NCBI RefSeq assembly: GCF_018853465.1
Contig: NZ_JABBOU010000048.1
Span: 1 to 27,816, forward strand
Direction: 5' to 3'
DNA from: Acidithiobacillus montserratensis
GTDB lineage: Bacteria; Pseudomonadota; Gammaproteobacteria; Acidithiobacillales; Acidithiobacillaceae
Length of the DNA stretch: 27,816 nt
The translations under genes and the position numbers were made by a program. The notes under the pieces were generated by a model. The model worked only from the letters and a program-made list of their open reading frames with translations, made no database searches and was not told the origin of the DNA. This document shows, in pieces, positions 10,701 to 16,280 of this stretch (the first letter of the stretch is position 1; every line of letters begins with the position of its first letter).

Positions 10701-12114
10701 CGGCATTATCCGTTGCGAGACTGTGGGCAAAATCCGCCACCACCTGACGCAGCGCCGCTGGGGTCGCCGCACTGAGACAGAGCGGCTTGGCCTCTGCTTT
10801 TTTACCCCGCCAGGACGGCACCCGCCGGGACCGGGGCTTTGGCGCCGACTCCAGAATGATATGGGCGTTGGCGCCGCCGAAACCGAAGGAATTGACTCCG
10901 GCAATCAGAGAGCCCGTTTCGCGCAGGGCCAGGTTCTGGCGCACAACAGTCAAATGATGATCCGCCAAGTGCAGGCGCGGGTTGAGAGTGCGGATGCCGA
11001 TGGTGGGAGGCACCAGACGGTGCTGCAAGACGTGGATGGTTTTGAGCAGACCGGGAACCCCGGAAGCGGTTTCCAGGTGGCCGATATTACTTTTGACGGA
11101 GCCAATGGGCAGGGGCTGTTCGGCGCGGCGATGTACCCCCAATGCCCGGCCGATGGCTTCCACCTCGGCGGGATCTCCCACGGCCGTGCCGGTGCCGTGA
11201 GCTTCCAGATAGTCCAACTGCTCCGGATCAATACCGGCGGCGGCATAGGCCTGTTCCAGCAGACGCTGCTGGGCACTGACCCGGGGAATGGTCAGACCCG
11301 ACTTATGACCATCCGTATTGATGGCACTGTGCGCGACCACGGCAAGAATCCGGTCTCCGTCCTTGACGGCCTGATCCAGACTTTTCAGGACGAATACCCC
11401 GCCGCCTTCCGAACGCACGTAACCATCGGCAGCAGCATCAAAAGGCCGACAACGCCCGTTTTTGGAGAGCATGGAGGCTTTGGAAAAAATCAGAAAACCG
11501 TAGGGATGCAAATGCAGGCTGATGGCCCCGGTCATGGCCAGATCACTCTCACCGCTGGCGATGGATTGGCAGGCCAGATGAAAAGCCACCAGCGCCGAAG
11601 AACAGGCGGTATCCACCACAAAGCTCGGGCCCTGCAAATCATAAAAGTAGGAAAGACGATTGGCAGCAATGCTGGCCGTCGACCCGGTGGCCGTATTGGG
11701 GCCAATGGCCGCAAAATCATCAGCGAGACGATAGGCGTAATCGGTACTGGCCAGCCCGATAAACACCCCGCAACGACTGCCGTGCAAGCGCCCCGGGGCA
11801 ATACCGGCATGGGCGAAAGCCTCCCAGCTCATCTCCAGTAACAGGCGCTGCTGGGGATCCATGGCCGCTGCCTCCCGGGGCGACAGATGAAAAAACCCCG
11901 CATCAAAACCGGCCACATCCCCCAGGGAACCGGCTGCAAAAGTGACCGAAGTGCCGGGATGCTGACGCTCGGGATGCTGCAGAATATCCTGCGCCCAGCG
12001 CTCTGCCGCCACCCGGGTAATCAGATCACGTCCGGCCAGCAACTGGCTCCAGAAGCTGTCACCCGGACATTGGGGCAGGCGGGACGATTGACCGATAATG
12101 GCGATTTTTTTCAC
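4777..12114 (-). CDS. Highly reducing type I polyketide synthase, KS-AT-DH-(psiMT)-psiKR-ER-KR-ACP (WcbR-like)
   Basis: This 2445-residue single-module synthase has: KS, residues 1-425, with DTACSS (Cys171), EAHGTGT (His306) and NIGHLE (His346); AT, about 525-830, with GHSVGE (Ser620) and YPFHSP (a Phe-His form usual for malonyl-CoA); DH, about 885-1170, with DHQVGEGVVFPG (His921) and HPALLDG (Asp1091); a degenerate methyltransferase-like region about 1325-1475; a structural pseudo-KR about 1500-1690; ER, about 1725-2045, with IHGAAGGVG; KR, about 2065-2300, with TGGLAGFG, Ser2202 and Tyr2216; ACP, about 2340-2415, with LGLDSLMG (Ser2378). There is no thioesterase. All reductive domains look intact, so it should act iteratively like a fatty-acid synthase to give a saturated chain on the ACP. 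The start is GTG at 12114, overlapping the GT4 stop by 4 nt (GTGA). Chain length is unknown. Confidence 0.95.
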   Translation of the reverse strand: MKKIAIIGQSSRLPQCPGDSFWSQLLAGRDLITRVAAERWAQDILQHPERQHPGTSVTFAAGSLGDVAGFDAGFFHLSPREAAAMDPQQRLLLEMSWEAFAHAGIAPGRLHGSRCGVFIGLASTDYAYRLADDFAAIGPNTATGSTASIAANRLSYFYDLQGPSFVVDTACSSALVAFHLACQSIASGESDLAMTGAISLHLHPYGFLIFSKASMLSKNGRCRPFDAAADGYVRSEGGGVFVLKSLDQAVKDGDRILAVVAHSAINTDGHKSGLTIPRVSAQQRLLEQAYAAAGIDPEQLDYLEAHGTGTAVGDPAEVEAIGRALGVHRRAEQPLPIGSVKSNIGHLETASGVPGLLKTIHVLQHRLVPPTIGIRTLNPRLHLADHHLTVVRQNLALRETGSLIAGVNSFGFGGANAHIILESAPKPRSRRVPSWRGKKAEAKPLCLSAATPAALRQVVADFAHSLATDNAENTYAALYQANFRRERLPHRALFWLQPGPDMLAPLRTFGAEQGAAVSTAMALEHPQGPVFVYSGNGSQWSGMGRALCADPVFAASLAEIDQYFQPLAGYSLQAELAGQLGEDRYAATEQAQPALFALQVGITALLQAQGIIPAAVAGHSVGEVAAAWACGALSMAQAVRVIYERSRLQGHSRGQGQMTAVAAAADILVQQLPDWGLQDAVAIAAWNSPRGATLVGSSAALGLVEKHLRAQGTGYKRLDVDYPFHSPQMDPLRDELLTVLEDLRPASGSIPFISAVTGTLLDGEKLDADYWWQNIRQPVRFQQAAATLLEDWNIFVELGGHPVLRGYLQEAINAHGKGGRVIPTLRRQEDNPRAVFQAVESLCLAGLTPDWKRYFPVVPQPVDLPHYPWERESYWHDQTTESARILQQYAVHPLLGHSLAGHPGEWEQRLDTALLPFLADHQVGEGVVFPGAGYVELALAAARAHFDASATHPVWVLEELDILQPLLLEGQDSKMLRVHCDVQGNFRISSRNLLQETWTLHAKGRVRKGSSAVRESGVAPASSQPEINDSAPDFSREIHYQRCRAAGLHYGPVFQTVVQGWLTPARITARLELSTDVADTGDYVLHPALLDGAMQLFVDFLAKDQQVQGHAGWAYVPVRFGALTVYRHIPPKILVQVDVLRHSPQSLLARLCFVDASGQLLARCDELRLRRVRLQKPESEKLRYVQTVLRPAPRPEKRAHLLALDAAALGDALAVWSVAQGGRQRYVEEYSPLAHSLLQAYGEESAGQGSAEIAAADIWQMLLQDYPEFFPLTLALGRYGLGDAGEKTPGRLADSLYPPLMATLSPGVIQVLQQHIAQWLETLPAAQTLDIMEMGSSAVEALPIWAGQYGKDPRITLWQASWSGHAELQDDKPWQVVSIGDAPAPTVHLLWLRLDGETQARQWEMLEYAQQCLLPGGIMLMQGVEPESWWTAMDAECAGLPGRQSLQHWFKAQSLADLGPLQAEQPAGSYCLCLQKKSEEPEDQPDQQPEQHAESAFPASATKGTWYICGSPAALAGAEVLKAALADRGGRYLEMPLPETCADPAEYLPAAKQMPIAGIILLPEPGYPVPAEAASAIAGESDASPAASRAGLLLQGCARLRQLGLWCMQQQDIPPLFLMGMAKHLEDAGLSGFARSLQNEWPELPLRILTLGHDQALEDAPRGLANMPAAVSAAVEEILDPGPESEWVFDLAGGRFTPRVQEGAAPRSATSASTDQEDIRRLEFSAPGQLRHLHWVHITEEAPQEHDVEVQVESAGLNFRDVMYALGLLADEALENGFSGPSLGLEFAGRVRRVGAAVTRWRTGDPVMGFAPASFSSRILTPENAVTAIPDGLSMAAAATIPTVFLTAWYALHTLAQLQPGEKVLIHGAAGGVGIAAIQIARHLGADIYATAGSPQKRDFLRLLGIRHIYDSRQLDFAEEILRDTDGTGVDVLLNSLYGEAVLRNLQILKPFGRFLELGKRDFYENNRIGLRPFRNNLSYFGIDADQLLKGRPALTRQLFAEIMALFQDGVFYSLPATTFPAARVVDAFRHMQQARQIGKVVMQMSTPYLPAAPVPETPPRLQLSAEGVYLVTGGLAGFGFASACRLAERGARNLVLISRSGQADAASAEIIARLQGQGVHIHAWSCDVRDARQVQDLVQRITREVGPLRGIIHAAAVIEDGLAQNLSEEQMDRVIQPKVAGAWNLHQAVEGMALDFFVLYSSITTLLGNPGQAHYVAANTWLEAFAQWRRQQGLPALAILWGAIGDAGYLTRHEKTRDLLQQRLGGAALSAATALDVLERLLRSDADGWVVADLDWRALQRFLPIAAAPRFSAVMPAAKGDNERSEDDLRQQLQSLPPAEAEQLLVESVRREVAQILRLPLDKVLPDQSLSQLGLDSLMGVELALALEERIGIKLPAFLLSEGPTPLRLARRLLQSLGKEGAEAEGQEGDAAARAQLEAQHGVA

Positions 12115-13286
12115 AGGCGACTCACAAAGGCTTCAAATTTTTGAAAATGTTCCGGCCAACCCGGTGCTGCAAAATCTCTCATTCTCTGGATTTGTTGCTG
12201 GCGCCGGGCATCTTCGCGGTCACTGAAATCCCGAATCGCCTGCAGCCAGACTTCTTCATCGTCCGTATCCAGATAATCGGGGATATTTCCAGCGATTTCC
12301 ATAAAGACCGGCAGGGGGCTTGCCAGAACCGGCACGCCGGCGGCCAGGGCTTCCAGCAGGGGCAGTCCGAACCCCTCAGCATGGGAAGGGAAAAGCAGGG
12401 CCCGAGCCCCCTGCAAATAGGCTTGCACTTCAGCGTCGCTACAATCGGGAAGAAATTCGACATGGGCCTTGAGCTTTTCGTTGAATTGTAACTCGTGCAG
12501 CAGGTCACCACACATCCAACCCACCTGACCGATGATCAGCAAGCGGGGAATATGCGCCCAGCGCCACTCCAGAATCATGCGCTGCCACAAATAGAGCAGG
12601 AATGCGTGATTTTTACGCGGCTCCAGGGTACCCAAGACCACGAAGTAAGGCTGGGAAGGTATCTGCAGCGGCTGAGCGGGCGTCAATCTGACCCGATGGT
12701 AGCCCAGGGGAATGACAGCGAGAGGCGGGATCGCCATGTGTAACTTGTCGGCATAGTCCTGCAGGGCCTCGGCCGTATGTCGGGAATTGCTGATAATACC
12801 CGCTGATTGCCCGAGAATGACCTGCAGTCTCCTGCAGTGACGATCCGTGGCGTCGGGCTGACAGAATTGCGGATGCGTCACCGGGATCAGATCATGGGCC
12901 ATGACCAGCAGCCGGATTTTTTTGCGCCGCAACCAGCCCAGATAAGAAGGACGATCCAGACCACTGTGTCCCATGTTGAGCACCCAGCTCCCCGAAGAAA
13001 CCGGGCGAAAGGGCAGTTTCAAGGCATGGCGGGCCGTTTTGGCCAGACTGACGTGCTGTCGGCCTTCCGACCAACCCAGAAGCCAGTCGAAAAGTAAAAG
13101 CGAAGCCGTAGCCGAGAGCGCCACGGCTACCCCGCTTTCAATGAGCATGGCCTGGGCGCGGCCGTAAAAATGCTCCAGATACGCCAGACAGACCCGATCG
13201 ACACCGGTGGGAATACGCCCCTTGCGCATCCGATGCACCAGACGGGTTACATCCACATACACTGCCGAGTCATTCAGGTCTGCCAT
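12111..13286 (-). CDS. GT4-family glycosyltransferase
   Basis: This 391-residue GT-B enzyme has the GT4 donor-site signature FPSHAEGFGLPLLEALAAGVPV in its C-terminal half (about residues 297-318), containing the EGFG-x3-E pair that binds the nucleotide diphosphate sugar. VVLGTLEPRKN at about 225-235 is the usual linker between the lobes. The N-terminal lobe has MAHDLIPVTHPQF and ISNSRHTAEAL, typical of mannosyltransferase-B-like or rhamnosyl/mannosyl enzymes. It is soluble or peripheral and probably adds one sugar of the capsule repeat or linker. It begins 9 nt after the Wza-like gene and overlaps the PKS start by 4 nt, so it belongs to the same transcript. Donor and acceptor cannot be told from the sequence. 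Confidence 0.88.
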   Translation of the reverse strand: MADLNDSAVYVDVTRLVHRMRKGRIPTGVDRVCLAYLEHFYGRAQAMLIESGVAVALSATASLLLFDWLLGWSEGRQHVSLAKTARHALKLPFRPVSSGSWVLNMGHSGLDRPSYLGWLRRKKIRLLVMAHDLIPVTHPQFCQPDATDRHCRRLQVILGQSAGIISNSRHTAEALQDYADKLHMAIPPLAVIPLGYHRVRLTPAQPLQIPSQPYFVVLGTLEPRKNHAFLLYLWQRMILEWRWAHIPRLLIIGQVGWMCGDLLHELQFNEKLKAHVEFLPDCSDAEVQAYLQGARALLFPSHAEGFGLPLLEALAAGVPVLASPLPVFMEIAGNIPDYLDTDDEEVWLQAIRDFSDREDARRQQQIQRMRDFAAPGWPEHFQKFEAFVSRL

Positions 13287-13295
13287 CTTAAAGCT

Positions 13296-14477
13296 TTATT
13301 TGACAATACCCGCCGTGCTCAAACCCTGAATCGGATAGACAATCTGGACAATCAGACCGAGGAATTTCTGCAGATCGGTGATGGGTGCCGAAGCCACATA
13401 AATCAGGTCGTGATTTTGGATGGGGAACTCCTGGGCCGCAAACAGGGTGGCCGGATTACTGAAATCAAAGCGGAACACCACCGGGACTTCGCCATCGGCC
13501 GTGGTCTGCACAGGTTGTGGCCAACGGCTGAGGAAATCCGGTTTTTCCATACGGAACACAAAAACCGCCTTGGCATCGGCTTCATTACCGTTCAGCCCCC
13601 CCGCCCGGGCCAGGGCCTGGGCCAGACTGATGCCGGAAGCTTCAAAATCAATTTCCTTGGTCTGGGTAGTGGCGCCCATGACGGTCACATGCAAGGGCTG
13701 ATAGAGCGCCGTCAGTACATCTCCAGCCCGCAAGGACACGTTTTCTTCGGGATGACGAATGATATCTTCCAGGGGAAGCTGCAAAGTCTTGCCGGAGTGG
13801 GAAAGCTGGATAGTCACCTTGTTGACCGGCTTATCGACGCCACCCGCCGCTGCCAGCGCCTGCAACACACTCACCCCACCCGGAATAAGAGGCACCTGGG
13901 TGCTTTTGTGGACATTGCCGACTACCGAGATACTTTGAGCATGATTACTCACCAGGCGGACCACCACCTGGGGATCATGGGCCATGTTGATCAGGCGCGT
14001 TCGTATTTCACTGCCAATCTGATCGAGGGTTTTACCCGCACAAAGTATCTGCCCGGCAAAGGGAATCAGAATATCGCCGTTACTGCCCACCATCTGCTCC
14101 GGAATGGTGGTCATTTCGGCACCCGAGGCCGAGGTCGTCGTGACTGCCGCTGCCGAGGCAAAGAGCATGGCCGGGGGGGCTTCCCAGATATAGACCTGCA
14201 GGGTATCTCCGGGACCCACTGTATACAGTTTCGGGTTCGGGTTGCTGAAATCATGGAGCAGGCTCAACCGGGGTGTTTCCACCCGGGATTTGATCTGGTG
14301 CGCGAGGGCATAATTGACGGCAACCAACTGAATGCCCTGCAAGGTCTTGTTGTGCGCTACCGATTCCACCGGGCCTACACGCGGTCCTGAATAGGGCATA
14401 TACGATGCACAACCCGCAAGTCCCGCCAGCACCAGACCCAGCGTCATAGCGCGCACTCCCACATAGCTTGCGACCAT
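13296..14477 (-). CDS. wza: Wza/KpsD-type polysaccharide export outer-membrane lipoprotein
   Basis: This 393-residue lipoprotein has a signal peptide ending in lipobox L-A-G-C (Cys23 from the chosen start). A polysaccharide-export (PES) domain follows: YTVGPGDTLQVYIWE then DILIPFAGQI, about residues 85-180. Two SLBB domains follow, recognisable from SVVGNV...VSVLQALAAAGG and VTVMGAT...ISLAQALARAGG. The C-terminal hydrophobic/amphipathic helix (about 365-385) fits the outer-membrane helical pore of Wza. The frame opens at a TTG (14501), but the ATG at 14477 is preferred because GAGG lies 9 nt before it; an ATG at 14447 preceded by GGGAG is also possible and gives a very short signal peptide. 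It is the first gene of the capsule operon, 9 nt upstream of the GT4. It forms the exit pore for the polymer. Confidence 0.92.
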   Translation of the reverse strand: MVASYVGVRAMTLGLVLAGLAGCASYMPYSGPRVGPVESVAHNKTLQGIQLVAVNYALAHQIKSRVETPRLSLLHDFSNPNPKLYTVGPGDTLQVYIWEAPPAMLFASAAAVTTTSASGAEMTTIPEQMVGSNGDILIPFAGQILCAGKTLDQIGSEIRTRLINMAHDPQVVVRLVSNHAQSISVVGNVHKSTQVPLIPGGVSVLQALAAAGGVDKPVNKVTIQLSHSGKTLQLPLEDIIRHPEENVSLRAGDVLTALYQPLHVTVMGATTQTKEIDFEASGISLAQALARAGGLNGNEADAKAVFVFRMEKPDFLSRWPQPVQTTADGEVPVVFRFDFSNPATLFAAQEFPIQNHDLIYVASAPITDLQKFLGLIVQIVYPIQGLSTAGIVK

Positions 14478-14534
14478 CAAAAAAGCCCTCAAAAAAACCA
14501 ACGGTTAAAATTTTTTAATAGGTTTACGCGAAGG

Positions 14535-14563
14535 ATTGTAGCGAAAGACGATGGGGAGGTCAC
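14535..14563 (-). promoter_or_regulatory. Candidate sigma70 promoter of the capsule operon
   Basis: On the minus strand GTGACC (14563-14558) is followed after exactly 17 nt by TACAAT (14540-14535), 4/6 and 5/6 matches to the sigma70 consensus. This would start transcription near 14528, about 50 nt before the Wza-like ATG. A short dyad, TCACC...GGTGA (about 14560-14582), overlaps the -35 and could be an operator. This is based on matches to consensus only. Confidence 0.45.
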
Positions 14564-14751
14564 CTATAACCAGCACCGGTGATTAACCCGATACCAGCAA
14601 ACTCCGGGCAAGACCCGCAGCACCCCTGCCGATGAATGACATCCGCCACCGCCAGGGTTCTTCCCCAGTTCCATGTGCGGCTTATGAACCCCTTCATTTG
14701 GCCCTTGAGCCGCAGCATTTTCGCTGTTGGATGCCTATGCTCTGAATATGC

Positions 14752-14766
14752 TGCTATATTTATAAT
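14752..14766 (+). promoter_or_regulatory. Candidate -10 region for the sucrose operon
   Basis: TGCTATATT (14752-14760) fits an extended -10 (TG-N-TATATT) and is followed directly by TATAAT (14761-14766). No good -35 is seen 16-18 nt upstream of either, which is compatible with an extended -10 promoter. The distance to the preferred TTG start is about 75 nt. Confidence 0.35.
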
Positions 14767-14826
14767 TCAGTACCGTAAACATTGCGACATAGCGTCCGTC
14801 ATGGTTTTCATTTGATGTACAAATTC

Positions 14827-14844
14827 GGAGGGAACTTTCCCTTG
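14827..14844 (+). promoter_or_regulatory. Strong Shine-Dalgarno that selects a TTG start for the invertase gene
   Basis: GGAGGG at 14827-14832 lies 9 nt before TTG at 14842. The upstream in-frame ATG at 14815 and TTG at 14782 have no recognisable Shine-Dalgarno, so translation most likely begins at 14842. Confidence 0.6.
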
Positions 14845-16272
14845 ATCCAGCCCAATCCCTGTTTTACCCGGCCCCGCCACGCAGGACGCGGCCCGGCATT
14901 TGCTGATGCCTACCGCCTGATCGAGGACGCCGGCATTCATTTTCAGGGGCAACTGGTGGGCACCGCAGCCAGTGTCGATCCCAAAGCGCCGGCCGGCAAT
15001 TATGCCGACTGCTTCGTGCGCGACTTCTTTCCGGTGGGTTTGATCATGCTCCTGGAAGGCCGGGGCGATGTGGTGCGCGCCTTTCTCCACCTCATCATGC
15101 AACTGCGGGGCCAGCAGGAGGAACTCGAAGGGCAGCAGATCGCCCCCGGGGTGCTGCCGGCCTCTTTTCGGGTGCAGCGCAATGCAGATGGTGATGAGGA
15201 GGTGATGGCCGACTTCGGGGATCGCGCCATTGGCCGCGTGGCGCCGGTGGACTCGATGATGTGGTGGTCCATGTTACTGCATGCCTATGTCCAGTACACC
15301 GGTGATCTGGAATTTGCCCAGGGTCCGGAGATCCAGCGGATGCTGCGCATGATTCTGAGTTTGTGCCTGCAGAGCCGCTTTGAGGTTTTTCCCACCCTGC
15401 TGGTGCCCGATGGCTCCTTTATGATCGACCGACGCATGGGAGTCAATGGCCATCCCATTGAAATCCAGGCGCTGTTCCATAGCACGCTGCGCTGTGCCGC
15501 GTTGCTGCTCCCGGAGCCGGGCAGTCAATGGCTCGTGGATCTGGCCAAGCGGCGCCGGGAGGTCCTGCAGTCGTATGTGCAGGACTATTATTGGCTGGAT
15601 ATGGACGTGCTCAACCGGATTTACCGTTATGAGACGGAAATGCTCGGTGAAAATGTCGAAAATATCTTCAATATTCATCCGGAATCCATCCCCCTGTGGG
15701 TGCAGGACTGGCTCCCGGACGGGGCCGGCTATTTCGTGGGCAATCTGGGACCCGGACGCATGGATTTTCGCTTTTTTGCCCAGGGCAATCTGCTGATGCT
15801 GGCGACGGGCATGGCCACCGCCACCCAGGCCGAGGCGCTGACCAGTCTCATCGAACAGCGCTGGACGGACCTGCTGGGGCGCATGCCCATGAAACTGGTC
15901 TATCCGGCGGTGGAAGGCGATGAGTGGCGGCTGATCACCGGCTCTGACCCCAAAAATATTCCGTGGTCCTATCATAATGGCGGCAATTGGCCCGTCCTGA
16001 TCTGGCCCCTGGTCGCAGCCATGCTCAAAGTCGATCGTGCCGACCTCGCTGAAAAAGCCTGGCAGCTCGTCGAAAGCCGTTTACCTGCGGCCCGCTGGCC
16101 CGAGTATTACGATGGTCGCCTGGGCCGACTGGTGGGACGCCGCGCCAATATCGGTCAGGTCTGGAGTGCGGCGGGCTTTCTCCTCGCACGCTATTTTCTG
16201 GATGACCCCGACGTGCTGTCGCGCCTCGGTTTTGACGAAGCATTTACCCACGGATCCACCGAAAGGGGGTGA
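14842..16272 (+). CDS. GH100 neutral/alkaline invertase
   Basis: This 476-residue cytosolic glycoside hydrolase family 100 enzyme hydrolyses sucrose to glucose and fructose. The family opening is clear: AYRLIEDAGIHFQGQ, VGTAASVDP, NYADCFVRDFFP. The proposed catalytic acid lies in APVDSMMWWS (Asp137), and the second carboxylate in ARWPEYYDG (Glu421); both correspond to the conserved Asp/Glu pair of cyanobacterial and plant alkaline invertases. IPWSYHNGGNWPVLIWP is another GH100 block. There is no signal peptide with the TTG start, which agrees with an intracellular enzyme. The length is normal for bacterial GH100. The stop is 8 nt before the preferred ATG of sucrose-phosphate synthase, so the enzyme is co-transcribed with sucrose synthesis genes and probably turns over the accumulated sucrose. 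Confidence 0.9.
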   Translation: MIQPNPCFTRPRHAGRGPAFADAYRLIEDAGIHFQGQLVGTAASVDPKAPAGNYADCFVRDFFPVGLIMLLEGRGDVVRAFLHLIMQLRGQQEELEGQQIAPGVLPASFRVQRNADGDEEVMADFGDRAIGRVAPVDSMMWWSMLLHAYVQYTGDLEFAQGPEIQRMLRMILSLCLQSRFEVFPTLLVPDGSFMIDRRMGVNGHPIEIQALFHSTLRCAALLLPEPGSQWLVDLAKRRREVLQSYVQDYYWLDMDVLNRIYRYETEMLGENVENIFNIHPESIPLWVQDWLPDGAGYFVGNLGPGRMDFRFFAQGNLLMLATGMATATQAEALTSLIEQRWTDLLGRMPMKLVYPAVEGDEWRLITGSDPKNIPWSYHNGGNWPVLIWPLVAAMLKVDRADLAEKAWQLVESRLPAARWPEYYDGRLGRLVGRRANIGQVWSAAGFLLARYFLDDPDVLSRLGFDEAFTHGSTERG

Positions 16273-16280
16273 CGCCGAAA

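Larger units (their letters stand above)
14478..14841. other. Divergent intergenic region between capsule and sucrose operons
   Basis: About 360 bp separate the Wza-like ATG from the preferred invertase start. The stretch contains the minus-strand promoter candidate at 14535-14563, an A/T-rich run next to the Wza-like start, and the plus-strand promoter candidate at 14752-14766. I see no convincing ORF, tRNA or classical riboswitch in the remaining 14580-14750. Confidence 0.6.

Noticed and set aside
10645..11841. 398-residue plus-strand ORF opposite the PKS
   Set aside because: Lies entirely antisense to the KS and AT domains, whose motifs are intact; its translation has no recognisable fold, and GC-rich coding sequence commonly leaves such open antisense frames.
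13170..14390. 406-residue plus-strand ORF opposite the Wza-like and GT4 genes
   Set aside because: Spans two well-supported genes and the gap between them; composition is rich in His, Gln and Arg, as expected for an antisense shadow.
15274..15975. 233-residue minus-strand ORF opposite the invertase gene
   Set aside because: Fully antisense to conserved GH100 blocks; no independent motif or ribosome-binding site.
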